Below are positions 1 through 22,724 of a DNA stretch of 64,000 nt, in pieces. The translations under genes and the position numbers were made by a program. The DNA comes from Phytophthora quininea (Eukaryota > Oomycota > Peronosporomycetes > Peronosporales > Peronosporaceae): positions 558,001 to 622,000 of the forward strand of contig JAAVTG010000620.1 in assembly GCA_011947345.1 (NCBI GenBank), read 5' to 3'. The stretch's first letter is position 1. Every line of letters begins with the position of its first letter. The notes under the pieces are model-generated. The model did no database searches and was not told where the DNA came from. It saw nothing but the letters and a program-made list of their open reading frames with translations.

Positions 1-3000
1 GTAGCCGCACATGCCGAACAGCTCTTGCTCCAGCTTCGACGAGCATGGGTCCTCCCACCCCAGAGTCTTCCAGAATTGCTCATGCAGAACCTCATCCACT
101 TCCTTGTTCGGCTTTCGCTCCAGAGAGTGTGTACAGTGACGGCGTTGGTCCTCAGTGCTGCCCGAGTACACGCATTTCGACCTGCTGGCTTGGTCGCATT
201 CAATGTAGTGCACGTGTTCGCGTCCCATCTTGGAGCAGAATAGATTGCACATCTCGGCAATTCCCTGCTCTCCAGTCTTGTACTTGCGCTCTTCAACGTC
301 AATTTCTTCGGCATCTGAAAGGAAGTACGTGTTCCGCATGTTGCCGTGCGATGTCGTGTGAGCGCCAAAATGTCCGTATTTATTTTTGCAAAAGTAGCTG
401 CAGCACGGACAGCGAACGTCGCAATAGTGAATGACTTCACTGTCGGTCTGGTCGCCTTCGTGGACACAAGTGTGCACACCTTGGTGCATTTGCTGTCCTG
501 GAGGTAACATCTTCGAACATTTCTTACGAGATCCATTCATCTCTTGGAAAGTGAACTGAAAACTACCTCGAGCACCAGTAAATGTCTTCGCGGACTGCTT
601 TAGAAACACATCCACTCGACAAATTCCCTTCTCGGAGCACATGGCTTGGCATTCATGGCCGTTTCCGCACATGTGCACCACTGGAGTTTCAGACTCCGCA
701 TCAAACGTATCCGCTTCTTTGTCATTGCTGTTTTCGACTGAATAGACTACTGCAACATCAGTTTGGCCATGGAAGTGATCCATCGCTCCACACAACTCGT
801 TGCAACCGTCCATAACGCACCCCTCCACGCAGCGAACTTCGACGACTTGTGCGCAGTGTGGGGTTTTAACATCCAGGACGCAGCGACCAGGACAGTTGTG
901 TGCTGAGCACGTCTCCCCACACATGTGGACCGGAACATCGCACTGGTGAAGATCCAAGTGGCCTCGTTTCAACGAGCATTGCTTCCCACAATTCGGCGAG
1001 CTAGCCATGCAACACTCTTGGCCACACGTGTGATCGCCGTCAGTACACTCGCATCTGCCTTCATGGCCGGCTTCCTTGTTGCATGGGGGTGCCTTACCAA
1101 AATGCCCGCTCCTTTCACAGTACTCACAGCGACCAGTGCACAGGTGACTCTCGCCACAATCATGCTCCACTGTGTTTGGGTGGGCCGCTGCTTGCATGCA
1201 GCTCAGGCGGCAATTACTGCACTCGCTTTGGCAGCGGGTAAACAACATTTGGAAACGCCCCAAAAGCTGTTGCTCCAGTGCTTTCCAATCCTCCAACATG
1301 CGATCGCCAAGCATTTGCTTCGCCCAAAGCGCATTGCGAGCTTTTCGGCGACGAACAATAAAAGCCAAAAAAGCGTCAAATTCGGACATGATCTCTCTCG
1401 TCAGCTTAACACCACGGGTGCTCTCGCTAGTGTCCATGAACAACTGAAGGAACATTGCCAGTGCTATGCGGACACAAGCAATAGTCTCGTCATTTGTCGA
1501 ACAGCAGTCGAAGCCCAAATCAATTGTCCAATCTGACAGCTTGTCGAAGTCGATGCTTGTACTTAGAGCTTCCCATCTTTGAGCCATACTCGGATATTCG
1601 GCGCACAACGTCGCCATATCCACATTCAACACTTTACCGTCAACAAACGACAACAGATCTTCCTTTAAATACTCAGCGATGATGCCCTCCTTGGTGACAT
1701 ACTCTTGTGGCACAAGACAGCCCGCCCGAACAGCGCCCGGTAACTTGTCGGACATTTCAGACAGTTGGAACTGTTTGGCGCCTTCGTCCAGTGACGTCCA
1801 ATCCAAAATGGCAATCTTTGCTAACACCAAGCGGATGCAGTTGAGGAAGGTCTTGCCGCTCCGAAAGCCTGCGTTTTCAACCCTGCACAATGACTGCTCG
1901 ATAAAGTTCTGTGCGTGCATCAGTGACTGATAGTATCCAAGCGTTCCCAACGGCAGGGAGCAGTTGATGTCCAGCTGCCCCGAGTACAAGTCAAGAAGAA
2001 ACGTACTCTGCTTGTTTGCCCCAACCAGTTTTGGAACTTCATCAGAAACTCGTCTAGTACCCCTTTCTGATCGTTCGGGTTGACATCCTTCACAGACATG
2101 TAGAGCTTGTTTGGAACAGACTCGGATCTCCCTTGATAAGCGCAACACCCTTCTGGAAGCGAGAGAACAACTCGTCGATCTCCTTATCGTACCGCATCTC
2201 CATTCGGAAAATAGTGTACTTTGAGACCGATGCGTTGAGAACAGACAAGAACACGTCTTCTTGCTCCGTTCGCTCGAACGAGCCCAGTCCTTCGAAGTCG
2301 AGAACCACAAGCAGGACATTGCACGGCAGAATGCGCAAGGTCATCCAAGCTCCATCCGTGCATCGCGCACCGGCAATTGCGAACGACGACCCCGTCAAGT
2401 GGTTCAGCAAGTAGCTCTTGCCAGTGGATTGTTTGCCCATTGAGGTGATAACGATACACCGACCTTGCCACGACTCGAGCAGCGGCGAGAGTAGCCCAAA
2501 ACGGATCGAACGGGCGATGTCAACGGCTTGCATCTCCTTCATCTGCGTGTCCGCTGGCCGTGCCTGGCCATTTGTCATCAGCGTCAGCGTGTTTCTTTCC
2601 GCGCGGCAAATTTGTATCGGCACAAACGTAATGATCTCCTGAATGAACGACCGAAGGGGGCGAACAGCCACAATATCCGCGCCCGACTTGCACCCGGACG
2701 TACCAGCTTGACCATCGTTGTTTATCGACGTTATACCTCGCGCGATATCCATTCCGCTTAGAGGCTTATTAAGCTTGCGCAGATCGCGCATAATTGCCTT
2801 GAAGAAACTTCGGCAACAATCTTCTGCTGATTTTGTTAGTGACGGGCAGCAGGCCAGGTGCAATTTCAGAGTCGGCAGAGTGTCATCAGCTCCTCGAATG
2901 AGGCCTCGAACAGGGAACTTTTCGTACGTGTGGTAAAACACTCGCAGCCAGTGATCCACTTCATCAGCATCGGACTGGCCAGGTTTCACATTGCTCCCGT

Positions 3001-6000
3001 TGATGGTGCGCTCACTGGAATGCTGAATACGATAGGATTCACTTCGTACAGTCACTTCGAGGCGAAGGACATGAATTTGGTTTGCCACTGCGTCAAGCAC
3101 AAACAGCAGATCTCCAAAACATTGGGCTGACACGTCCTGGAACCGCAACCGTAACTCACTTGACAAACTTGTCGGAATGGCCCGAAAGTCCTCACAAGAA
3201 AAAGCAACGATTTGTCCGGCAGCAAGGTCTGTCGATTCTTCGTCAGCAATGGTCGCCACGCAGCCCAACACGATATTGTCAGCTAATGCAAAAAGGGTAC
3301 TCCTGGGCGAGTCAGAATAGAAGGCTTGTACACCGCGCGATGTTTGCTGGTTTCGCATGTTAACCGACTGCATCATGCCGTTTGCATCCGTCACGTACAC
3401 AGATCCGTCCATGACGAGGACGTCTTTCGCTGGCAAATCAGCGATGTGCGCAATGATAGCTCGACTCGTTTGAAAACCTCAAGTAGCGAGAAAGACTCGT
3501 TGAAGCGGTACAAGAGCACGCTGCCGGACTCCTCCACGAACGCCATGGTTCTATCTTGAATGTTGAAATCGCATAACAACGCCTTTCGTCCAAATGGACG
3601 ATGGAAAGTCACTCTCCCATTCTGATCTCCCCACCAGCCGTACAAGCCGATGGGGAAATCTACGCGCTCGACCAACGTGCCTTCATTGGATGTAGTCACC
3701 ACTACCACGCAGCGATTCTTGAGCGTGAAGGTCTTCAAGACTTGTGTATCAGCTGCAAGACGATGCGAACCAAGTAGAGAAGTGATGAATCCGTCTGCAT
3801 CGTTATGAACCAACTTGAAAACTTTTAGTTGATCCGCTGCTGGCTTCCAGTGTTCTCTCTCGACTACACATGTTACTCGACCCTGGCGACACCGAGGGCG
3901 GACAGCCGTCGTGAGGCCACCATCATGCTAGGTTCTCCAAGAGCGAACCAGTTCAGTGAATGCATCCGACAGGACTTTGCGTCGATCATCCTCGCACGAC
4001 TTGCGGAACGAACGCTCAGATTCCTCACTCCATCGACTCGACAAAACTTGCTCAACGACAGAAAAACGCCCTCCACCGCTTCGAACCACTGCTTTCGCGC
4101 TGCAGCCAATGGAGCCTCCACACACTCACGGAATTTAGCTGGCACGCCGTCGTCCTGTGTGCCTCGCCATAACTCCCCAACAGCTTTGCTAAATCGACCA
4201 AATACGCCGCTCTCAGCGGCTGCGACTTTCGCTTCTTCTGAAAATGTGAATTTTGAATGAAACTCGCCAGCGCTTCGCCTGAGTCATGCGCGTCTGGGTC
4301 CTTCGTAAGAAGCTCGTTAAACCGTGCAACCACAGCTTTCATCTGGTTTTTCAAGCGAAGAGGGAGGAACAAAACCACCTTTGCCTCGCCTTCAACGAGG
4401 CCCCAAATACTAGTGTCCGCTTGGATTTCTTGCAGATATGAATGCAGGCGCACAAAAGCTGGCTCTTCCTTCGACGCTTTGAACAATATGTCCACATCAA
4501 ACAGTCTGTCAATGACGCCCAGCAGCTTCTCACGGCGCTCCTCAGTGTACGCTTGCACTTGGTCTTTTGTCTGCTCGGCAGCGGTTGCAAGGCTTCGGTC
4601 GAGCATCGACTGAATTTCACCCAGTGCCGTCCAAGGCCATTGATCAAAAGTCTTTAGCAGTTCTTCCCGCAAGACTTGTTGAGACTGATAGCCAACATCA
4701 ACATGCACGTTGAACTCCTCGGTTTGACCAACCAGCCACTTCGCGAACGCCTGCGGATCATCAAAATATTTGGTGGTGCTCTCTGTTTGCTTCGTCGCAG
4801 GAGCTGGTTCCACAGAACCTAGAGCTGGATAGCCCCCTTGAGCAGCTCCATGTTGCGAGGCAGATCCGATGACAAGCGAATATCCGATGTGTCTTCACAA
4901 ACGATGCCGTCTTTCTTTTCTTCTTGTTTCTCGACATGGAATGCGACCGAAAATGACTTCCAGACATCCAAGCTGCTGCAGTTGATCGACTCAATCGATT
5001 TCTCAAGCTGCTCTACATCTTCGGGCAAAAGGCAGCACACCATATCCGAACTCAGACACGTCAAGAATCGCAGCACATACGTCGCTGTATCACGCAGCCG
5101 AGGTTTCATGAACAAGCGCTCCTCGAGCCACCCGAACAGCAGCAATGTGCGATCGCCAGTATCGCCGTTCTGAACGATACAATAGATTCCTTCGTCTCTT
5201 GTCTTCAGCTCACTCTCCATGTCTCCAGACCAGCACCTGAGCCGTTCCAGCTCGCTCTTCACCCCATCTTGTTTGCCAAACAGCGACAGCACTCGAATCC
5301 CAGCCCCTTGATCGTGCTTGTCCATGGCAAAGATTTCTTTGCGCAGAAAGAGAGCAAAGTCGTCGTCGAATTCGCGGGCCTCGAGCATCTCCAACTCAAA
5401 GTGTTTGGTGGTCACAGACGACAGCATGCCCATAGAGCAACACAACCGCATTACCTCCAGCTCTTCGAGCACCGGGTTCATAACTTCCACATCGTTTTGC
5501 ACCTCCGGTATCAAGCTTAGCAGACGGAAGCAGTGCGCGCTGATAGGCTTCCGGTTGGAGCCGAGGCTATAGCGCATCGTCGTGTCCAGGCTGTTGCTTC
5601 TTACTCTCGCACCTTGCAGCGCTTTTTGAATTGTGACGACAAAGCTGGCTGGCATCGTCGAGGGTGAACACCTTTCGCAGAAAGCCGATCAAACTGTCGT
5701 AGTTTTGATACTCAAAGACCAGGAGCAGATAGTCAAGCTGTACGCTGTCAACAGTATTCTCTCGGCAAGGCGACAGTTAAAGCACAACGAGAAATCGTCA
5801 TCGCCGCCTCCCACGTTTTCATTTTCCCGCACGCTGAAGCACAACACGCAACTCGTAGTTGGGCATAGCACGGATGCACATACAAACACCGTCTTCTTTC
5901 ACGGAGGCCCCGCCTAGCTTCCGCACGGCGAGCAACTGGTTCGTCGCGAGTGCATGACTCAGCCGAGTAAACGCTGCTTGTAGTTCGTCGCGCGTCGTGT

Positions 6001-7057
6001 CTTTCAGCTCTTGTTCGCACGGAGATCGTTCACAGGAGAACCAAAGACTTTCAAGGCATCGCGCAAGGACACTCAGCACTTGATCGACGGCAGTAAGCCA
6101 GTCGCGCATCATCGAGGCGAGTGGCGTTGCAAGCTGTGTGCGTAGAGACTCGGAGAGGGTTGCCGTGTCAGCAACATCAACCGGAACGAGGTCCCCCACG
6201 CTAGCGACGATGGAAACGCCGAGCGGAAACTTGCCGCGTTTCATCTTCCCAGCATACTCGTCAGCGAACAGAATCAACAGGTGCATGGCCTCCCGAGCAG
6301 CAACTTTGTGTCCCTGGAGCGCCAGCGAGCAAACGCCTTGAAGCAAAGGCTGGATCTTCGTTGGCAGCGTCAACACGGCCCACACGCGGCCATTCCCGGT
6401 CCTTAGCTGATCGTAGAGTCCGTCAACCGACTTGAGTTCAAGCAAGAACGCCTCCAACGCTTCATGCATCTCTTGGGTCGGCACGGACGCCGGGTAGGCT
6501 TGCGGCAGCAGCAAGTTGAGCCAGAAGAGAGCGTTGGCTCCGTCGGCGAGTTTCCCTCGTAGTTCTTCCACGTACAGCTGCACCTGCTCCTTGCAGCGCT
6601 GATCCGCCTCCTGGCACAGTGTACGGCAACGCTGCGTCGCCAACTCGATCTTGGTCGCCGGCCAGCGATGGAACTGCCGCAGCGCGTCTCGCACCTGCAC
6701 TTGGTAGTCGCAGCCGCCTAGATCCAGCTGCACGGGTCGGTGTTTGGCGGCATCGAAGACCCACTTGGCGAACTCCTCCGCGTCCTGGAAGCGCGGCGCA
6801 ATCGTGTTGAGCACGATCGGCTGCAGGCAGCTCGGTCTGGGCAGCGACAACTCGGCGTCGGCTACGCGCTGGGCTGCTACGGGCGCCCATTTTTGCTTGG
6901 ACCGACTCGTTCCCATGGGGGCCAGAGTCATCACGAGCTGCGTCTCGGCTGACTGCGTCGCACGAGCGCTGGGCTGCTCGTCCCCGGCTTGTTCCTCTTC
7001 TTCTTGTTGCTGTTGCAGCTTTTCCTGCTCTTGTTGCGCGCCATTTTCCGCCAGCAA
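1..7057 (-). CDS. Very large VLIG/GB1-like GTPase, 3' end beyond the window
   Basis: One inferred gene read from about 7.06 kb towards position 1. The frame is broken several times by one-base shifts. The N-terminal region (about 7057-5819) and a second segment (about 4830-4050) are similar to each other: both hold an 'F.D...FAKW' motif, a conserved 'WP' and a helical stretch, which suggests an internal duplication. A segment at 3813-3000 looks beta-rich. The GTPase domain at about 2480-2090 has a P-loop (GKQSTGKS), the dynamin-superfamily-like 'DFEGLGSFERTEQED' and then 'KLYMSVKDVNPNDQKG'. From about 1260 to 1 the protein is very rich in Cys and His (repeats such as HMCGETCS, CSKMGREHVHYIEC). 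The start is uncertain because no clean ATG opens this frame; an alternative ATG frame begins at 7134. Function is unknown; related very large GTPases in animals are interferon-induced. The family call is firm, the exon/frame structure is not. Confidence 0.75.
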
Positions 7058-7143
7058 GTGCTGCCGTTAAGCAGCAGCCATCGACGCCGTGCCCTCGTCC
7101 CAGAGACCCCCTCGGCCTTGACAGTGAGCGACATTCGACGCCG

Positions 7144-8262
7144 TCATGTAGCAAAGAGAGAATGGACTGGGGGGGCTATAGACGCAGGGCATGGCAGGTG
7201 GTGGTCGGGCGCTGTGGACGACAGGGTGGGATCGACTCTTGGCGGAGTATGAGTGTAGCAGCTACGACCCCTTCGGCAGCAACAGCAACACAAGCTACCG
7301 ACGATCGCGGCGAGTGTTGCCCGACAGGGGATCATCGAACAAGCCCAGCATCACAACGCTCACGTAGCGCTGCCGAATCTCGAGGGCGGGGCAGCAGCCG
7401 ATCGAAAAGGTAGTGCAGAGGCAATAACGTTGGACAAGAGCGGTGGACCATGCTCGGGCTCCGATCGACAGCGAGCTCGGCAACTTTGTGCATGGACTTC
7501 TTGCGGCTCAACAACTGCTTTAAGCGCCTCGGTTGCGAGCTTGATGCCGTTGCACGCCATCGCAGGGGCTTTGCTTCCTGCGAGCAGTCCGTCTTGGAGA
7601 CGAACGCTGTCCGTCGACAGATTTGCGTCGGACACGCCAATTGTGTTGCGCAAATCGTCTAGATGAGGTGATCTTGTCGGAAACGGGGCTGATAAACTCG
7701 TTGCGTGGAACACGGCAAAATGGACTAACACATTGCAGTGCGTGGCGGCGGGAAGGAGATCAAAGTCTTCCTCCCACATCACGACCAAGAAAGCCGATCA
7801 GCACTCGGACTGAAGACCGTCCTGAAGGTCGCATCCAGAGCGCGAATCGCTCCTTTCCAAGGAGCTCGAGCGCTGTGACGCGCTGGGCAAGACCCGCGCA
7901 GGTTGGAATGTACTGACCCCCTCAATTGCAGGATCCGTTTGAGGTTCGGCGCCTAGCCCTCTGAACACCCGTCGACGAAGCCGCTTCCTGGCCGATCCAT
8001 TCGAGCTCCGCTGGCCCTGGTCCTGCTTGCTGCCTTGCCTGGCCTGGCCGTCGGTGCAGACTCCACCGCCGCCGTCACGCCTCGGCCGTCAGTGGCGTCA
8101 CCATCAACACAAGCAAACTTTGCGCTCGACTCGAGCTGCGTGCGCGCAGAAAACGTTTCCGGCCGCACGGTCTGCGCCCCCAATCTCGACACACTCATCC
8201 CCTTGCGGCTTCTTCTGTCGGTCATTCCCCAATCGGCCGAGAAGCCCCCGAGCCTGCCAGCC
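7144..8262. other. Intergenic region without a convincing gene
   Basis: About 1.1 kb between the divergent GTPase and zinc-finger genes. A minus-strand frame at 7788-7360, which could shift into another at 7483-7295, and several plus-strand frames are open. None shows a recognisable domain and the strands cannot be separated by codon pattern. The region probably holds both promoters and perhaps an unrecognised short gene. Confidence 0.4.
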
Positions 8263-9072
8263 ATGCGCACCAAGCAGTCGGCCGAGTTCGAGACGCAGGA
8301 GAGCACGTGGATCTACCTGCTGCACCAGCAGGCGCCGCCCCAGACGCGGCTGTCGGCCGAGAGCTCGCTGGCGCTGCCGCCGCTGGTGGCCGCGTCCGAC
8401 CACGCCACGGCCATGCTGCGGCCCTCCCCGACCTGCAGACGCCGCGGCTGCCCGTGCTGCCGGCCGCGGTGCTCTCCAGCCAGGCCAAGGCCTACGCGGT
8501 GGCGCCCGCCACGCCCTCGCTGGGGCTCCCGCACTTGACCGACCTGCAGACCCACCGAGCCACCCCCAAGCAGAGCGCCGCCAAGCGAGCCTGCTTCCCA
8601 AGAAGTGCGACTTCCCCATGTGCAAAAACAGCTCCCGCAGCCGCGGCTTCTGCTACAGCCACGGCGGGGGCAGGCGCTGCCGCGTGGACGGCTGCAACAA
8701 CGGCGCCGTGAGTCGCGACCTGTGCAAGCGCCACGGAGGCGGCAGACGCTGCCGCGTCGCCGGCTGCAAGAGCAGCTCCGAGAGCGGCGGACTGTGCTAC
8801 AGCCACGGGGAGGCAGGCGCTGCAGCCTCTCGTGGTGCTCGGCCAGAGCCAAGAAGGGCGGCTTCTGCGCCGTGCACCTGAACGGAGATCGGACGCCTCC
8901 TGCCGCAGACGCGGAGGCTGCGCCTGAGACTGTCCACCCCAACGTGGTCGAGACGCTGCTGTCGCTGGCCAAGGAGCAGGCGCCCCAGGTCAAGCAGGAG
9001 GTGACGGACGAGGTGCCCACCACCGCCACCACGCCGAAAAGCGCGTACGCCATCGCGTCCCTCCTGAACTGA
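8263..9072 (+). CDS. WRKY19-type Cys/His-repeat zinc-finger protein
   Basis: ATG at 8263 (MRTKQSAEF), stop TGA at 9070-9072. The middle and C-terminal parts contain three or four tandem units of the form C-x4-C...G.C..HGGGRRC, for example 'CDFPMCKNSSRSRGFCYSH', followed by 'CRVDGCNNGAVSRDLCKRH' and 'CRVAGCKSSSESGGLCYSH'. This repeat is familiar from plant and oomycete proteins labelled probable WRKY transcription factor 19, although no WRKYGQK motif is visible. The tail is acidic and ends KSAYAIASLLN. Three frame changes at G/C runs (near 8420, 8600 and 8810) must be bridged, and the repeat register continues cleanly across the last one, so these look like sequence errors. Role: probable nucleic-acid or protein binding in the nucleus; unproven. 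Confidence 0.7.
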
Positions 9073-9286
9073 GCAGCCAAGTGTGTCCCTTCCGTCGTTC
9101 CCAGTTGTGTGCGTGTCTTCCAGCCCCGAGGCCATCGGTCGGCGCTCGAGCTCGCCATATTTAAGTGCATCACCGGCATTGTACTTCGCCCTGTTATTAA
9201 TCGAAATGCTAAGCATCAAACACGGCTCGTTTGTCAACTCACTCGGAGCTCCTCGGAGCTCCTGCAGGTTTGGACTTTGCACGTTG

Positions 9287-20842
<11,556 letters not shown>

Positions 20843-20881
20843 AAGTTAGCGTTTGCTACCATTTTTCTTTGTCGTCTGCGG

Positions 20882-21950
20882 ACTCACTTGTTGCACTCCA
20901 TTAGCAATTGTTCCATGACGATCTTGCTCTTGCTTGTCGGGCACTTGATCAAAGGCAGAGACACTTCCCGTGTCGAAGTATCTTTTCAGCTGCTACGAGT
21001 CTTTTCCGAGGTGGACTGGTCTCCGACGACTGGGGTCGCTTCGCAAGACTGCGTTGAAAATCGCCTCGAGTTTGTCCCTCGACTGGGAAGATCGGCGGGT
21101 GGGCGAGAACTCTCTTCTCCCGAAACATTAGCAGGTCTCCATCCAGAACCCTCTTGGCAGCTCCTGCACCAGGAACGGCAGGCTTTTCGGCAGGAGCGTT
21201 GAGCCAGGACTGAAATTGCTGCAGCTCGTGGCCTCGCAGTGAGTTTCCTGATGAGTGTTGTGCTCTTGTAGCTTTGGGGATTCTATGGGAGCGGTCGCAC
21301 CCATCGCTGTCTTCTTCATCGGGTAGGAAGTCACGAGGCTGCTGCTGCGTCTTCTTGGTCGGAATCAGCCGAGGAGCATGTGGGGTGGGGACGGATTTGA
21401 CCCTCTTAGATCGTGGGCGATCCAGAACCGCCTGCAGATCGAGCGCATGGCGCTTTGCCATTTCTTGGACACAGCAGCGATGCGATGTGCGTCTCTTCAA
21501 AATAAAGCTCAACGTTACTTGCCTGGAAGTCTTCCCTATCATGCACATGTAGAGCTCGTCAGAGTTGATTAACAAACGCTACTTTGGCTACTACACAACA
21601 TCTCCTAGAAGGCCTCGTCAGCTGAAAGCAATCTCGAAGCGATCGAGAGCCTGCTCAAATTCAGGCACGGCCATTATACTCTGGTCGCTTCGCAGTTGGC
21701 GAACAAAAATGCAGGTAGAAATCAACAGGACCATGACCTTGAACGTGTTGAAAGAGCACCTGCGCCTGCTTAGTACTAGCTTGTGCATGGGATTGAATAC
21801 GAGCTCAATCGTCTTGAACAGATACAATCACAATAATGAAGGTCTTTTGTCCGCAGCTTTAGAGCTCGCTGATTTCCCTCAATTGCTTGCCAGCAGCCTT
21901 CACTCTGACAGTGCGAGGCATTCAAATCCTCGTCCATGCCGTAGCCCATT
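20882..21950 (-). CDS. Basic hypothetical protein, structure unresolved
   Basis: The best supported stretch is 21461-20949, starting [16 protein letters not shown]. It is rich in Lys, Arg, Pro and acidic patches ([23 protein letters not shown]) and so looks like a nuclear, disordered protein. Upstream fragments that could be the N terminus lie at 21949 ([14 protein letters not shown]) and 21827-21618 (ends [10 protein letters not shown]), reached only through frame changes. At the 3' end another frame continues to about 20882 ([13 protein letters not shown]), followed by a GTGAGT that could be a splice donor, so linkage to the giant downstream gene is possible. No family recognised. Confidence 0.4.
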
Positions 21951-22449
21951 CGTTTTTCACTAGCTCACGCCAAAACTTCCGCAGCCAGAGTTCCAATCAA
22001 TCTTGCCAAGAATTCCTCCACACGCACCGTCTATTGCAGTCCACCAATGTCCGGGTTTCGCTTTGGCGGGGCCCCACTGAGGGCCTTCCGGCCCAAGGCT
22101 ACGTCTGCTACTGGCACACCTCCAGCACCGACCCCCGCTCCAAGCACAGCAGCCCCGTAAAACCCCATCACCTACGTGGCATCCGACTCCAAACTGCAGT
22201 CGCTGCCTTCCGCCACTTCCAACCGCGTGGCCATCCACTTCCAGTTCGCACCGCCGCCACACGAAAAGAAGCAGCACAAAAGCATTGCGTTTTCGTCGCC
22301 CAAGAAGGACGACATCTTGTCTGAGGAGGAGGAAGACATTGTGTCCATCGCTATTGTCAGCGACGGCCCTAATGTCGCGGCCATTGCGCTGATCGTCGAG
22401 AACCTGAGCAAACGCCTGGTGGTCGACTACATCACGAAATTGCTGGCGG

Positions 22450-22459
22450 ACCACACCGT
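22450..22459. repeat. Left copy of the MULE target-site duplication
   Basis: ACCACACCGT, identical to 26601-26610. Ten bases is within the 8-11 bp range usual for MULEs. Confidence 0.9.
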
Positions 22460-22482
22460 GAGCAAAAATCGTGAGAACCAGC

Positions 22483-22566
22483 GAATCCGCCTTCATTACC
22501 AGCGACTCGGCCTTCATAACCAGCGACTCGGCCTTCAGCACCAGCGACCCGGCCTTCAGCACCAAC
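22483..22566. repeat. Left terminal repeat array of the MULE, four 21-bp units
   Basis: Units start at 22483, 22504, 22525 and 22546 with consensus GACTCGGCCTTCAGCACCAGC (20 of 21 bases shown as GACTCGGCCTTCAGCACCAG). The same unit occurs in inverted orientation at the right end. Confidence 0.85.
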
Positions 22567-22724
22567 AGCAGATTTTCTAGGTCTTCAACGTACTGCTAAA
22601 ATTAATTTTGTTGCAACTGCTGCTCACTTTGTGATCCCGGTGCAGCCCCATCAAACTCCTCCCGACGTTAACGCGATCGCCGACGTCCTGTCCTACAGAT
22701 TATCTCTCGTTGCGGGTCTTAAGA

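Noticed and set aside
2041..2120. Programmed frameshifting in the GTPase gene
   Set aside because: Several unrelated sites, often at short homopolymers, and the same pattern in other genes make sequence error far more likely.
7295..7788. Minus-strand gene between the GTPase and zinc-finger genes
   Set aside because: The frames need an unsupported shift and no family is recognised; plus-strand frames are equally open.
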